Assembly: GCF_025567385.1 (NCBI RefSeq)
Contig: NZ_JAOQJU010000024.1
Location: 1-49,020 of the forward strand
Direction: 5' to 3'
DNA: 49,020 bases
Source of the DNA: Claveliimonas acetigenes
GTDB lineage: Bacteria > Bacillota > Clostridia > Lachnospirales > Lachnospiraceae
Shown: in pieces, positions 26,677 through 34,769 of the stretch
How the letters are laid out: the number at the start of each line of letters is the position of its first letter
Numbering within the stretch: position 1 is the stretch's first letter
Notes under the pieces: model-generated
Seen by the model: only the letters and a program-made list of their open reading frames with translations
Databases searched by the model: none
What the model was told of the DNA's origin: nothing
Made by a program: the position numbers and the translations under genes

Positions 26677-28410
26677 TTATAACTTCCATCCCGATGCAAG
26701 TTCCCGGGAATCCACAAATCTCCGGTAAATGCCTTCCTGACACATCAGATCTTCATGCGTTCCAAGCTGCTCAATCTTTCCATGATTTACCACCACAATC
26801 TGATCGGCATTCCGTACAGTCTTAAGCCGATGAGCAATCATAATAATCGTTTTCTCCCGTGTCAGGCTCTCAATAGCCCCTATCAATTCTTTTTCATTTT
26901 CCGGATCTACATTTGCTGTGGCTTCATCCAGAATAATAATCGGAGCATCCTTCATGATTGCCCTCGCAATAGAAATCCGCTGTCTTTCGCCGCCGGATAG
27001 CGTTGCTCCTCCCTCTCCAATAACTGTATCGTACCCTTGCGGCAGTTCCATAATAAACTCATGACAGCATGCTTTCTTCGCTGCAAGAACAACCTCATCT
27101 ATAGATGCGTCTTCCTTCCCAAAACGAATATTATTAGCAATCGTGTCAGAAAACAAATAAACACTCTGAAACACAAAACTAAAATTTTTCATCAAACTGT
27201 CTACACTGTACTCCCTGACATCATGTCCGTCCAATGTTACACTTCCACTGTCCACATCCCAAAACCTGGCAATTAGATTGCAGAGCGTTGTTTTCCCGCC
27301 CCCGGAAGGTCCAACAATAGCTGTCGTCGTTTTTTCCGGAATCCGAAGGGAAATTCCGTCAATAATTTTCCGGCTTTCGTAATGAAATACCACATCTTTC
27401 AATTCAATATTATAATGTGCCGGTACAATATCCTCCCCGTCAATATCCATACCCGGAATATCCATAATCTCCTGACCTTTATCCACACAGAAATCAATCA
27501 TTCGCAGCAGTGATGAAAAAGCGCCTGCCAATTCCAGGGAATGAAATACCATAAAAGCACAAATAGACATTCCAATGCAAACCAGCAATTCCATTTTCCC
27601 GTCCAGAAACAGCAATACTGAGCAGAGCATCATGGACGCCCCGGTCAACTTGCAGATTATATTCTGTACCGTAATATGCGGCATAAATGTCACTTCTGCG
27701 GCTGTATTTGCCGCCCGTGAACAGTCAATTGCATCGTTTAATTTTTTCGTAGTCTTCCCGAACAAATTGTAAGATTTCACCTCGGAAATTCCTTGCAGAT
27801 ACTCCATAATCTGTGAAACCAGCACCTGATCGCACTCCACCTTATCGGCTGCCTCTGCAGAAGACCTATTCTGCATATAAGCATTTAAAATTAGAAATAA
27901 AACAGTTCCCAGAATTCCCACCAGACCAACCCGCCAGTCATAGAGCAATACCATTAAAAGAATCACACTCGTATTAATCAGCCCGGACGTACTAAGCATA
28001 ACCGCCCTCGTTCCGATATCCGCCAGATGCTCCATTGTGTTAGTCGTTACAGAGGTAATACTTCCCAAACTGTTTTGGTTAAAATATCCCATCGGCAGGT
28101 ACCTGAGATGTTCCGCAATCTCGATTCGTTTGAACGCCGCACCGTTGTAGCCGCCTTCCGTCTGAAGCATGGTTGCCTTGTATTTTACAATATTTTCCAC
28201 CAGAAGTCCGCCCAACATTATGCCGGATGCCTGCCAAATTACTGTATCTGTAAGCCGGTTTGCCATTATCGCCTGCAGTATTAACATAATGGCCGGAATT
28301 TTCATTGCTGCACTCAATGCCTGAAAAACACTTAAAACAATGGATATCCGGAACTTCTTTTTGTTCTCTTCTCCCACAAAATCAAAAAACTTCTTTAGTA
28401 TGTTAAGCAT
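26677..28410 (-). CDS. ABC transporter half (permease-ATPase), second of a heterodimer
   Basis: 577 residues: an N-terminal six-helix transmembrane domain (about residues 18-310) and a C-terminal ATPase with Walker A GPSGGGKTT, signature LSGGERQRISIARA, Walker B IIILDEATANVDPENE and the H-loop IAHRL. The DEATA-x-DPENE wording is typical of the YbtP/YbtQ or IrtA/IrtB siderophore-importer group. Start at ATG 28410 with GGAGGT upstream; the frame continues upstream to 28530 only through the preceding gene. Its start overlaps the stop of the other half-transporter by eight bases. Together they probably import a metal-siderophore or a related ligand; drug export is the alternative. Confidence 0.85.
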   Translation of the reverse strand: MLNILKKFFDFVGEENKKKFRISIVLSVFQALSAAMKIPAIMLILQAIMANRLTDTVIWQASGIMLGGLLVENIVKYKATMLQTEGGYNGAAFKRIEIAEHLRYLPMGYFNQNSLGSITSVTTNTMEHLADIGTRAVMLSTSGLINTSVILLMVLLYDWRVGLVGILGTVLFLILNAYMQNRSSAEAADKVECDQVLVSQIMEYLQGISEVKSYNLFGKTTKKLNDAIDCSRAANTAAEVTFMPHITVQNIICKLTGASMMLCSVLLFLDGKMELLVCIGMSICAFMVFHSLELAGAFSSLLRMIDFCVDKGQEIMDIPGMDIDGEDIVPAHYNIELKDVVFHYESRKIIDGISLRIPEKTTTAIVGPSGGGKTTLCNLIARFWDVDSGSVTLDGHDVREYSVDSLMKNFSFVFQSVYLFSDTIANNIRFGKEDASIDEVVLAAKKACCHEFIMELPQGYDTVIGEGGATLSGGERQRISIARAIMKDAPIIILDEATANVDPENEKELIGAIESLTREKTIIMIAHRLKTVRNADQIVVVNHGKIEQLGTHEDLMCQEGIYRRFVDSRELASGWKL

Positions 28411-30175
28411 ATGCTGCACCTCCCTCCTGAGCAGAATCTCTGACAGAAATGTGATTCTCCCACATTTGTCTGTAAATGCCGTTGTTCGCAAGCAGTTCGC
28501 TGTGTCCGCCCTGCTCTGCGACAACGCCATCCTTAATCACAAAAATATTGTCCGCATCTGTAATCGTAGATAGCCTGTGCGCTATAACGATTAAAGTCTT
28601 CCCCTGCACAAGTTTCGCCACAGAAGCCTGAATCACTGCCTCGTTTTCCGGATCCGTATAAGCAGTAGCCTCATCTAAAATAACGATCGGCGCATTTTTC
28701 AACATAGCACGGGCAATAGAAATCCTCTGCCGTTCCCCTCCGGAAAGATGTCCGCCAGCGCCTCCAACCACTGTAGAAAAACCATGTTCTAACCGCATAA
28801 TAAATTCATAACAGCCACTATCCTTTGCCGCTTGAATTACCTCATCGTCCGATGCACTTTGCCTGCCCATGCGAATATTTTCCATTACAGTGTCATCAAA
28901 CAGATAATTATCCTGAGACACATATGCGATGTTACGATTGTAGTCCGCAAGGGCCAGTTCCCGGATATCTATACCGCCAATCAAAATACTTCCACCGCTC
29001 ACATCCCACATAGACGCAATCAATTTTGCAATCGTCGATTTTCCACTGCCGGATGGTCCTACAATAGCATTTACAGTTCCCTGCGGCATCTTCATATCGA
29101 CGCCGTGAAGAACCTCCTTCTCATGATATCCAAAAGTCACGTCGCGAAGTTCCACGGAATACTCTTCCGGTTTTTTCACACTGCGCACAGGCCGCTTCAA
29201 TTCTTCGTGCTCCAGGATTCCAATCACTTCGCCAAAGATCGTTCCCATTTTACTGATATCATCCACATATCCCATCATAGTAGTCAGTGGAGCAGTCACA
29301 CCCAGCGCCAGAAGGATACACATCACAAAATCTGCGTGAGAGAGGCTTCCGTTCATCACAAACCACGCACCAAAGGGGAGTACAGTAAGCAGCGTATAAG
29401 GCGTCACAGTCAGCGTAATTCCCTGCCAGATATTACATCGGCGCATCCACTCAATAAAACAGTCCGCTCCCTCTCTGGCCGCCTTGACAAATTTATCATA
29501 GGATTTTTCTGCCTTACCAAATGCCTTAATGACTTCAATGCCATTTATGTACTCCACTGCCGCATCATTAAGCGCCTTCGTTTTTATAATACTGTTCTGA
29601 AAACTTTCTTCATATCCAATCATCATTCCGGCCATAGCAAGTAATCCGGCAATCATCGGAACAAACTCAAGAAGCGCAAGCCGCCAATCAATACAAAAGA
29701 AATACACTACCATAATAAGCGGTGCCAAAAGTCCGGAAGTAAACTCCGGTACTACATGCGCCATCGTCGTCTCCATACTGTCAATACGTTCTACGATAAT
29801 ATTCTTAAAAGTTCCCGAACCCACATCCTTCACATATCCCAAAGGAACCCGTGCCAGTTTATCACAGGCCGCCTTTCGTATATTTGCCAGAATCACAAAG
29901 GTTGCCTTGTGAGAAAGGCTTGTGGACAGATAACGAAACAGCTCTGCAATTACAAAACTGAGTGCAATCAGTAAAATCTGCACCAGAAAGATATTTTTCT
30001 CCCGCTCTCCTGCAAGCAGCCGTCTTATAACATCTCCAATAATAAAATAGGGAATCACTTTAAATGCCACGTTCAATATGGCAAATAAAACACTATATAT
30101 AAATCGGAGCCGGTCTGTACCTAACCACTCTAACAGATAGCTTATTACACTTTTGTTATTTTTTCTCTCCTTCAA
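28403..30175 (-). CDS. ABC transporter half (permease-ATPase), first of a heterodimer
   Basis: 590 residues. The membrane domain (residues 20-310) begins SVISYLLEWLGTDRLRFIYS; the ATPase has Walker A GPSGSGKST, signature LSGGERQRISIARA, Walker B IVILDEATAYTDPENE and H-loop IAHRLST. Like its partner it falls in the YbtP/YbtQ-like group. The start is TTG at 30175 (codons MKERKNN), with GGAAGG nine bases upstream; no ATG or GTG with a ribosome site lies in frame nearby. TetR is transcribed just upstream (68 bases) and the space holds the palindrome at 30200-30219. Confidence 0.85.
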   Translation of the reverse strand: MKERKNNKSVISYLLEWLGTDRLRFIYSVLFAILNVAFKVIPYFIIGDVIRRLLAGEREKNIFLVQILLIALSFVIAELFRYLSTSLSHKATFVILANIRKAACDKLARVPLGYVKDVGSGTFKNIIVERIDSMETTMAHVVPEFTSGLLAPLIMVVYFFCIDWRLALLEFVPMIAGLLAMAGMMIGYEESFQNSIIKTKALNDAAVEYINGIEVIKAFGKAEKSYDKFVKAAREGADCFIEWMRRCNIWQGITLTVTPYTLLTVLPFGAWFVMNGSLSHADFVMCILLALGVTAPLTTMMGYVDDISKMGTIFGEVIGILEHEELKRPVRSVKKPEEYSVELRDVTFGYHEKEVLHGVDMKMPQGTVNAIVGPSGSGKSTIAKLIASMWDVSGGSILIGGIDIRELALADYNRNIAYVSQDNYLFDDTVMENIRMGRQSASDDEVIQAAKDSGCYEFIMRLEHGFSTVVGGAGGHLSGGERQRISIARAMLKNAPIVILDEATAYTDPENEAVIQASVAKLVQGKTLIVIAHRLSTITDADNIFVIKDGVVAEQGGHSELLANNGIYRQMWENHISVRDSAQEGGAAYA

Positions 30176-30199
30176 ACACCTCTACCTTCCTTTCTTCAT

Positions 30200-30219
30200 A
30201 GGTTAGATTTAACTAACCT
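30200..30219. promoter_or_regulatory. Palindrome between tetR and the ABC genes
   Basis: AGGTTAG, six bases ATTTAA, CTAACCT, exact arms of 7 bp. The arms equal the half-sites of the DtxR/IdeR iron box (TTAGGTTAG-x-CTAACCTAA), but the spacer is 6 instead of 1 base. So it is either a variant operator for an iron-type regulator or an unrelated site. It could also form a small RNA hairpin before the first ABC gene. Confidence 0.5.
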
Positions 30220-30242
30220 CTTGGTATTTTTTTAGGACTTCA

Positions 30243-30845
30243 TTATAGAAGTCCCATAACTGCTTTCCAGCCTGCATAATGGTACTGCATCTGCAGTTCC
30301 ATAAACCTTTTTGCCTCTTTAAGAGGAATATCGTGGGATACTACCTCATACACCGGCTGCCATGATGCAGCACAAGAAACATGAATAAAAAATACATCCA
30401 TCTCCGAAAGATTCCCTTTTAGCTGATGAAACAACTCCTGATATGTTTTTTCCTCAATCTCTGAAAGCCGATTAAGAAAATCCGCATATTCTGTCCCCAC
30501 TGAATGGCAGAAAATCAACTGGAATGCCGTAAAATGCTGATAAACATACTCCAACACCTTATCCGTACCTTCGCGCCCCGCATGTTCCACGCCGGGAAAA
30601 TTGCTGCATCCGTCCAGTGCATCAACAGCATCAAGATACAATTTCATCAGTCCATCCGCAGCTTCCTTCACCAATGCATCAAACAATCCTGCTTTATCGC
30701 CAAAACGTGTGTAAACCGTATGCGTACTCACCCCGCTGGCAGCACAGATTCGACGCAGGCTGGAATCCATAAAACCATAAGCAAGAAATTCTGTCTCCGC
30801 GGCGGACAGAATTTTCTCTGTGATTCCTTCTAACTGCCTTTTCAA
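30243..30845 (-). CDS. TetR-family transcriptional regulator
   Basis: 200 residues. The HTH segment RRICAASGVSTHTVYTRFGD (about residues 30-50) is typical, preceded by ITEKILSAAETEFLAYGF. The ligand domain is not recognised; it has FFIHVSCAASWQPVYEV near residue 155. The start is TTG at 30845 with AAAGGAGG six bases upstream; an upstream in-frame ATG at 30905 would place the promoter inside the gene. It is the first gene of an operon with two ABC half-transporters. A palindrome overlapping its own promoter (30873-30885) points to autorepression. Confidence 0.9.
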   Translation of the reverse strand: MKRQLEGITEKILSAAETEFLAYGFMDSSLRRICAASGVSTHTVYTRFGDKAGLFDALVKEAADGLMKLYLDAVDALDGCSNFPGVEHAGREGTDKVLEYVYQHFTAFQLIFCHSVGTEYADFLNRLSEIEEKTYQELFHQLKGNLSEMDVFFIHVSCAASWQPVYEVVSHDIPLKEAKRFMELQMQYHYAGWKAVMGLL

Positions 30846-30872
30846 TCCATCCCTCCTTTTATTAAGGAACAC

Positions 30873-30921
30873 CGTTACCGTAACGCTGTTTTTATTATAA
30901 CACACAATTTTCTTTTGTCAA
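30873..30921 (-). promoter_or_regulatory. Promoter and candidate TetR operator of the tetR-ABC operon
   Basis: Minus strand: TTGACA (30916-30921), 16-bp spacer, TATAAT (30894-30899), a near-perfect sigma-A promoter. The palindrome CGTTAC-x-GTAACG (30873-30885) starts eight bases after the -10 box and so covers the start site, the usual place for a TetR repressor. Confidence 0.8.
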
Positions 30922-30959
30922 TATCCAGACATAAGGAAATGCATAGGCAATCAAACGGT

Positions 30960-33044
30960 TTACATCTCAGGCAACGGCAAATCCCGCATACTTTGCAGAC
31001 TAATCATCAGTGTCGACGTGTTATGCAGCATTGCTGAAACTATAGGCTGAATGATACCGCCCACTCCAAGGCAAATAAGCGCGGTATTAATTCCGACAAT
31101 CTTTCGATAGTTTGCCTGAATCCGTTTCATCAACGCATCGCTCAGATATTTTAACCGTACAATCTGGTATAAATCTTCTGCAGCAATGGTAATGTCCGCA
31201 ATCTCTCGGGCAAGCTCCGCACCATCGCTAATTGCAATCCCCGCATCAGCCGCCGAAAGAGCAGGCGAATCATTCACGCCATCACCAATCATAAGGACTT
31301 TTCTTCCGGCAGCCTTTTCCCGTTCAATAAATCTTGCCTTGTCTTCCGGCAAAACTTCTGCGTAATATTCGTCTACGCCAACCCTTGCTGCAACTGCTGC
31401 CGCCGTACGTTCACTGTCCCCGGTCATCATAACGATTTTCCGGAATCCTGCAGCTTTCAGTGCACTTATCACTTCTGCGCTTTCCGGCCGCAGCGGATCC
31501 TCAATACAGATTACAGCCGCCAGCATACCGTCCACTGCCAGATAGAGATGAGAAAATTCTTCCGGAAGTTTTTCAAATTGTTCCCGATATTCTTCACGAA
31601 TCCGGCATTGTTCATCTTCAAACACAAAATGCGCACTTCCGATAATCACTCTTTTCTCTCCTACATGAGAAGATATGCCGTGGGCCACAATATATTCTAC
31701 TTTCGAATGCATTTCTTCATGATCAAGTCCCTCCCGTTTTGCCGCCGTTACCACCGCTTTTGCCATAGAATGCGGAAAATGCTCTTCCAGACATGCCGCA
31801 AGCCGAAGAAGTTCTCTTTCTTCCATTTTGCAGAACGGAATCACCTTTTTCACGGTTGGTTTTGCTTTCGTCAATGTTCCCGTTTTGTCAAATACGATCG
31901 TCTCTGCTTCCGCCACTGCCTCCAGATATTTCCCGCCTTTTACCGTGACCTCATAATTTCCCGCCTGACGAATTGCAGATAACACCGTAATCGGCATAGC
32001 AAGCTTCAATGCACAAGAAAAATCCACCATCAAAACAGCTATAGTTTTCGTTATATTTCTTGTGGTAAGCCAAACCAGCGCCGTTCCCGCCAGTGTAACC
32101 GGAACCAGGCGGTCTGCCAGCCTTTCCGCCTTACTTTCTACTGAAGATTTTAACTTCTCAGATTCCTCAATCATAGTCACAATTTTCTCATAACGGGAAG
32201 CTCCGGATGCTTTCTGCACCGCAAAGACAAGTTCACCTTCTTCCAAAACACTTCCGGCATAGACATATCCGCCCTTTTCTCTGTGAACCGGAAGCGGCTC
32301 TCCCGTAAGGGACGCCTGATTCACCATTCCATTTCCTTCTGTCACTGTTCCATCAAAGGGAATCACATTTCCCATATGTACAACAATTTCGTCTCCTTCT
32401 TTTATCGTACGGGAATCCATAAGAATTTCCTGCCCGTCTTTTTTCAGCCACACCTTCGAAACATTCAGAGACATACTACGCGCAAGGTCTCCCACAGACT
32501 TTTTATGAGTCCATTCTTCCATTGTTTCTCCGATTCCCAGCAGAAACATTACTGAACTTGCCGTATTTATATCGCCTCGCAGAAGTGATACTCCGATTGC
32601 CGCCGCATCCAATACAGACACTTCCAGTTTTCCCTTTATCAGACATCTTAACCCTTCTTTCAGATACCGGATAGATTTTACTGTCGTCCAGACCGCCCGA
32701 ACAGGACAGGGAAGAAACAATTTCCCGGCATAATGAAGTACAACCTTGCTGATTAACTTCTCCTGATAAGTAGTATTTAACTTTCTCCCAGAACCGGCAA
32801 AAACTGTATCCGGAACTTTCACAGACGTATACCGGAACTTTCGTAGTGCCCGAATCAAAGGCTCTCTTTCTCCGGCAAAGCAAACGCAGGCATCGGCCGT
32901 CCGTCCATAAACCTTTGCCTGCGTGACATATTCCAGCGTATTCAGATAATAGAGAAGCGTATCCGCTTCTTCTGCAGTCATACGCTTCTGTACTATATGA
33001 ATACGGATTCTTCCCGGAATCTCATGCTTAATGATAAATTTCAA
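30960..33044 (-). CDS. P1B-type metal-translocating ATPase with an SCALKL motif
   Basis: 694 residues. The N-terminal 80 residues resemble a metal-binding HMA-like fold (IPGRIRIHIVQK) but lack CxxC. TGE at 248-250, phosphorylation motif DKTGT with D386, HFPHS near 424, and GDGVNDSPALS near 612. The membrane metal motif is SCALKLAMP at 343-351, not the CPC of copper ATPases or SPC of cobalt types, so the cargo is probably Mn, Fe or Zn rather than Cu. Six to eight membrane segments. It is preceded without a gap by the DUF6110 gene and a 26-residue membrane protein, which probably act with it. Substrate specificity is not readable from the sequence. Confidence 0.9.
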   Translation of the reverse strand: MKFIIKHEIPGRIRIHIVQKRMTAEEADTLLYYLNTLEYVTQAKVYGRTADACVCFAGEREPLIRALRKFRYTSVKVPDTVFAGSGRKLNTTYQEKLISKVVLHYAGKLFLPCPVRAVWTTVKSIRYLKEGLRCLIKGKLEVSVLDAAAIGVSLLRGDINTASSVMFLLGIGETMEEWTHKKSVGDLARSMSLNVSKVWLKKDGQEILMDSRTIKEGDEIVVHMGNVIPFDGTVTEGNGMVNQASLTGEPLPVHREKGGYVYAGSVLEEGELVFAVQKASGASRYEKIVTMIEESEKLKSSVESKAERLADRLVPVTLAGTALVWLTTRNITKTIAVLMVDFSCALKLAMPITVLSAIRQAGNYEVTVKGGKYLEAVAEAETIVFDKTGTLTKAKPTVKKVIPFCKMEERELLRLAACLEEHFPHSMAKAVVTAAKREGLDHEEMHSKVEYIVAHGISSHVGEKRVIIGSAHFVFEDEQCRIREEYREQFEKLPEEFSHLYLAVDGMLAAVICIEDPLRPESAEVISALKAAGFRKIVMMTGDSERTAAAVAARVGVDEYYAEVLPEDKARFIEREKAAGRKVLMIGDGVNDSPALSAADAGIAISDGAELAREIADITIAAEDLYQIVRLKYLSDALMKRIQANYRKIVGINTALICLGVGGIIQPIVSAMLHNTSTLMISLQSMRDLPLPEM

Positions 33045-33350
33045 TTATAATTCCTCCGGCTCGCCGCCATTTTCTGCTTCTGCAAAATCATCCAGTTCTT
33101 CCTGAACGGCCGCCTCTTCTTCCACCGCTCTTTCTTCATTGATTTGCTTTGCTTCTGCCAGGATATCCTCTGCATTCTCCTGAACAGCTTCCGCCGTCTT
33201 CATAACACAGTCCTTCGCCCGCAGCACTGCCGCTGTACAACTTGTATATACTTTCTTCGCATCCTTGCTGGTCAACAATTTGATGCCAGCCGTACCAAAT
33301 AACAGACCTCCTGCAAATATTCCAAGATTCTTTCCTTTAAAAATATCCAT
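33045..33350 (-). CDS. DUF6110-like protein next to the metal ATPase
   Basis: 101 residues. Start FKGKNLGIFAGGLLFGTAGI is a single hydrophobic segment, then a short basic LLTSKDAKKVY, a helical region with two cysteines (TSCTAAVLRAKDCVMKTAEA) and a strongly acidic C-terminus (EEEAAVQEELDDFAEAENGG). Start at ATG 33350, with AGGAGG seven bases upstream. Its stop is directly followed by the ATPase start. Proteins of this family are found beside P-type ATPases; the acidic tail could hold cations. Function unknown. Confidence 0.75.
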   Translation of the reverse strand: MDIFKGKNLGIFAGGLLFGTAGIKLLTSKDAKKVYTSCTAAVLRAKDCVMKTAEAVQENAEDILAEAKQINEERAVEEEAAVQEELDDFAEAENGGEPEEL

Positions 33351-33379
33351 ATCTTTTCCTCCTGCTTTCATTAAAAATA

Positions 33380-33460
33380 TTATTTATGTTTCTTGCCGGT
33401 ATAAAATAGCATTCCCATACAGAACACCATTGCCCATGCCCAAAACTTATGCTGCTTCAA
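33380..33460 (-). CDS. 26-residue membrane microprotein upstream of the metal ATPase
   Basis: Short gene too small for standard calling. The TTG start at 33458-33460 has GAGGTG five bases upstream (33466-33471). The product begins MKQHKFWAWAMVFCMGMLFY and ends TGKKHK, a single predicted membrane helix flanked by Lys and His with one Cys and several Met. It is 29 bases upstream of the DUF6110 gene start and 37 bases downstream of a good promoter, so it is the first gene of the ATPase operon. Similar short Trp-Ala-Cys-Met proteins occur in such loci, by memory only. Confidence 0.65.
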   Translation of the reverse strand: MKQHKFWAWAMVFCMGMLFYTGKKHK

Positions 33461-33493
33461 ACTATCACCTCATTTGTTTAAAGTTTAGATATT

Positions 33494-33523
33494 ATCATAC
33501 TCCCGCCTACAAGGCTTAGTCAA
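33494..33523 (-). promoter_or_regulatory. Promoter of the microprotein-DUF6110-ATPase operon
   Basis: TTGACT (33518-33523), 18-bp spacer, TATGAT (33494-33499) on the minus strand. It is the only strong match upstream of the microprotein start. Confidence 0.6.
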
Positions 33524-33693
33524 AGCAAACCATTTTTAACGAGATATTTTCTCAACAACAAAAGATTGTTTATGAACATCCAACGTATTGGAAAAAGATT
33601 GAGATTGAAAATATCAAGGGTAAGCTTATTCTGATTGGAGCAGACGATGACAACCTGTGGGAGGCAGGTAAATACGTCCGGCACTGCCGATAG
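33520..33693 (+). pseudogene. Fragment of a BAAT-C / dienelactone-type hydrolase
   Basis: One of the few plus-strand traces. An open stretch of about 57 codons from 33520 ends at TAG 33691-33693. The last part, EIENIKGKLILIGADDDNLW then EAGKYVRHCR, resembles the loop around the catalytic aspartate in the BAAT C-terminal (acyl-CoA thioesterase or amino acid N-acyltransferase) family, where IKGPILLIGAEDDxLW is typical. No start or nucleophile region precedes it; the segment overlaps the divergent ATPase promoter. The assignment rests on one motif. Confidence 0.4.
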
Positions 33694-33713
33694 GCTTGAA
33701 ATTTGTTATGCGT

Positions 33714-34151
33714 TTACCCGCCCACTTTCAGAACCATTTTTTGGCATGGATAATCAAATACTACCAGTTCTTCATCGTCCACAAAGCCGCACGAATGATA
33801 ACAATAACGGGCAGCCATTCCTATCTGGTCTCCTTCCCGGAATGTAATCACATGAACCGTTTCCCCTTCCTCAAAACATTCTACCATCTGTTTAATTAGT
33901 CGTTTTCCCACGCCCTGTTTTCGGAATTCCGGCACAACTGCCAAAAATGTAAGCTCCTTTTCCTGATAAGAAAACGTAAGCATTCCTGCCAGTCTGCCTT
34001 CCCTTTCCTCCAAAAACGCCGTCTTACAGTCTATTGCTTTATAAAGTGCTTCTAGAAATTCTATCTCCTGATATCCGGGAAAAGCTTCTTTCACCTGTTC
34101 CATCATGGAAAGTATGTTGCTAATATCTTCACTCATTACATATCGAATCAT
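33714..34151 (-). CDS. GNAT-family acetyltransferase
   Basis: 145 residues, single GNAT domain. The acetyl-CoA loop is VVPEFRKQGVGKRLI (about residues 73-87), preceded by the beta strand ELTFLAV and followed by YCYHSCGFVDDEELVVF. The start ATG overlaps the stop of the upstream HhH gene as ATGA (34148-34151), so the two are translated together. Acceptor substrate unknown. Confidence 0.88.
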   Translation of the reverse strand: MIRYVMSEDISNILSMMEQVKEAFPGYQEIEFLEALYKAIDCKTAFLEEREGRLAGMLTFSYQEKELTFLAVVPEFRKQGVGKRLIKQMVECFEEGETVHVITFREGDQIGMAARYCYHSCGFVDDEELVVFDYPCQKMVLKVGG

Positions 34152-34447
34152 TGATTTTCACATCTTTCTGGATAGTCCTTATCCTTCCAATACCACCATT
34201 TTAATTTCTCCGGTTCATGCTGTTCATGTTCTGCAAAATATACTGCACAGCGAAATACATACAACACACATCTGTCATCCTGAAATCCCTTTTTCATACA
34301 ATCCAAACGATACAATTCTTCCGGGTCTTTTCCTCTTAAGTCTGAAATGCAGTGAATTCCAATATTTTTAAGATGCTGTTCCATATTTGCTCCCACGCCA
34401 GGTATCTTCTTCAAATCACTGGTTTTATTCTCCTCATTCTGTATCAT
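34148..34447 (-). CDS. Helix-hairpin-helix protein of the Cdd1 / pathogenicity locus type
   Basis: 99 residues. LKKIPGVGANMEQHLKNIGI is a clear helix-hairpin-helix DNA-binding or protein-binding motif (residues 12-31), followed by SDLRGKDPEELYRLDC and FQDDRCVLYVFRCAVYF, matching the small Cdd1-like family. No membrane parts. It is translationally coupled to a GNAT gene. The ribosome site is a GGGG run (AAGGGG) 14 bases upstream of ATG 34447, so the start is uncertain by a few residues. Biological role unknown. Confidence 0.75.
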   Translation of the reverse strand: MIQNEENKTSDLKKIPGVGANMEQHLKNIGIHCISDLRGKDPEELYRLDCMKKGFQDDRCVLYVFRCAVYFAEHEQHEPEKLKWWYWKDKDYPERCENQ

Positions 34448-34769
34448 CTCAGATCCCCCTTCTCAACCTTCGCTCTTCATTTTTTAGTATATCCCTGTTT
34501 TCCACTTACCCCACCTATAGAAACATATCAACAAATTCTGTAGCAAAAAGATATTGATACATTTCGCTATCCATATCACAGCCTGAACCTCGCTCGTTCA
34601 CGCGAACAGGTCAACAGCTATTTTTAGACCTAACTAATAGCACGTTTTCCATGCACTCGACCTTATTATACCTGAAAATTCAGCATCGTCATACTTTAGA
34701 TATTCGTTAATTTTATCTGAATATAAAATAATATTCATTTTCCCTCCACCAAATGGGAATTTGTCCACA
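34448..34769. repeat. Gene-free stretch holding repeat A, copy 1 (34521-34690)
   Basis: 34521-34690 matches 47641-47810 over about 170 bases with roughly three quarters identity and a few short indels. Well-matched parts include ACAAATTCTGTAGC, CGCTATCCATATCAC, GGCTATTTTTAGACCTAACT and CCATGCACTCGA. On the minus strand both copies encode MDS-x-MYQ after an ATG. The rest of the stretch shows no gene; a TATACT at 34486-34491 could be a weak promoter of the HhH gene. 34691-34769 shows nothing recognisable. Confidence 0.75.

Noticed and set aside
28832..29644. 270-codon plus-strand open frame over the first ABC gene
   Set aside because: Antisense to a conserved ABC half-transporter with its motifs intact.
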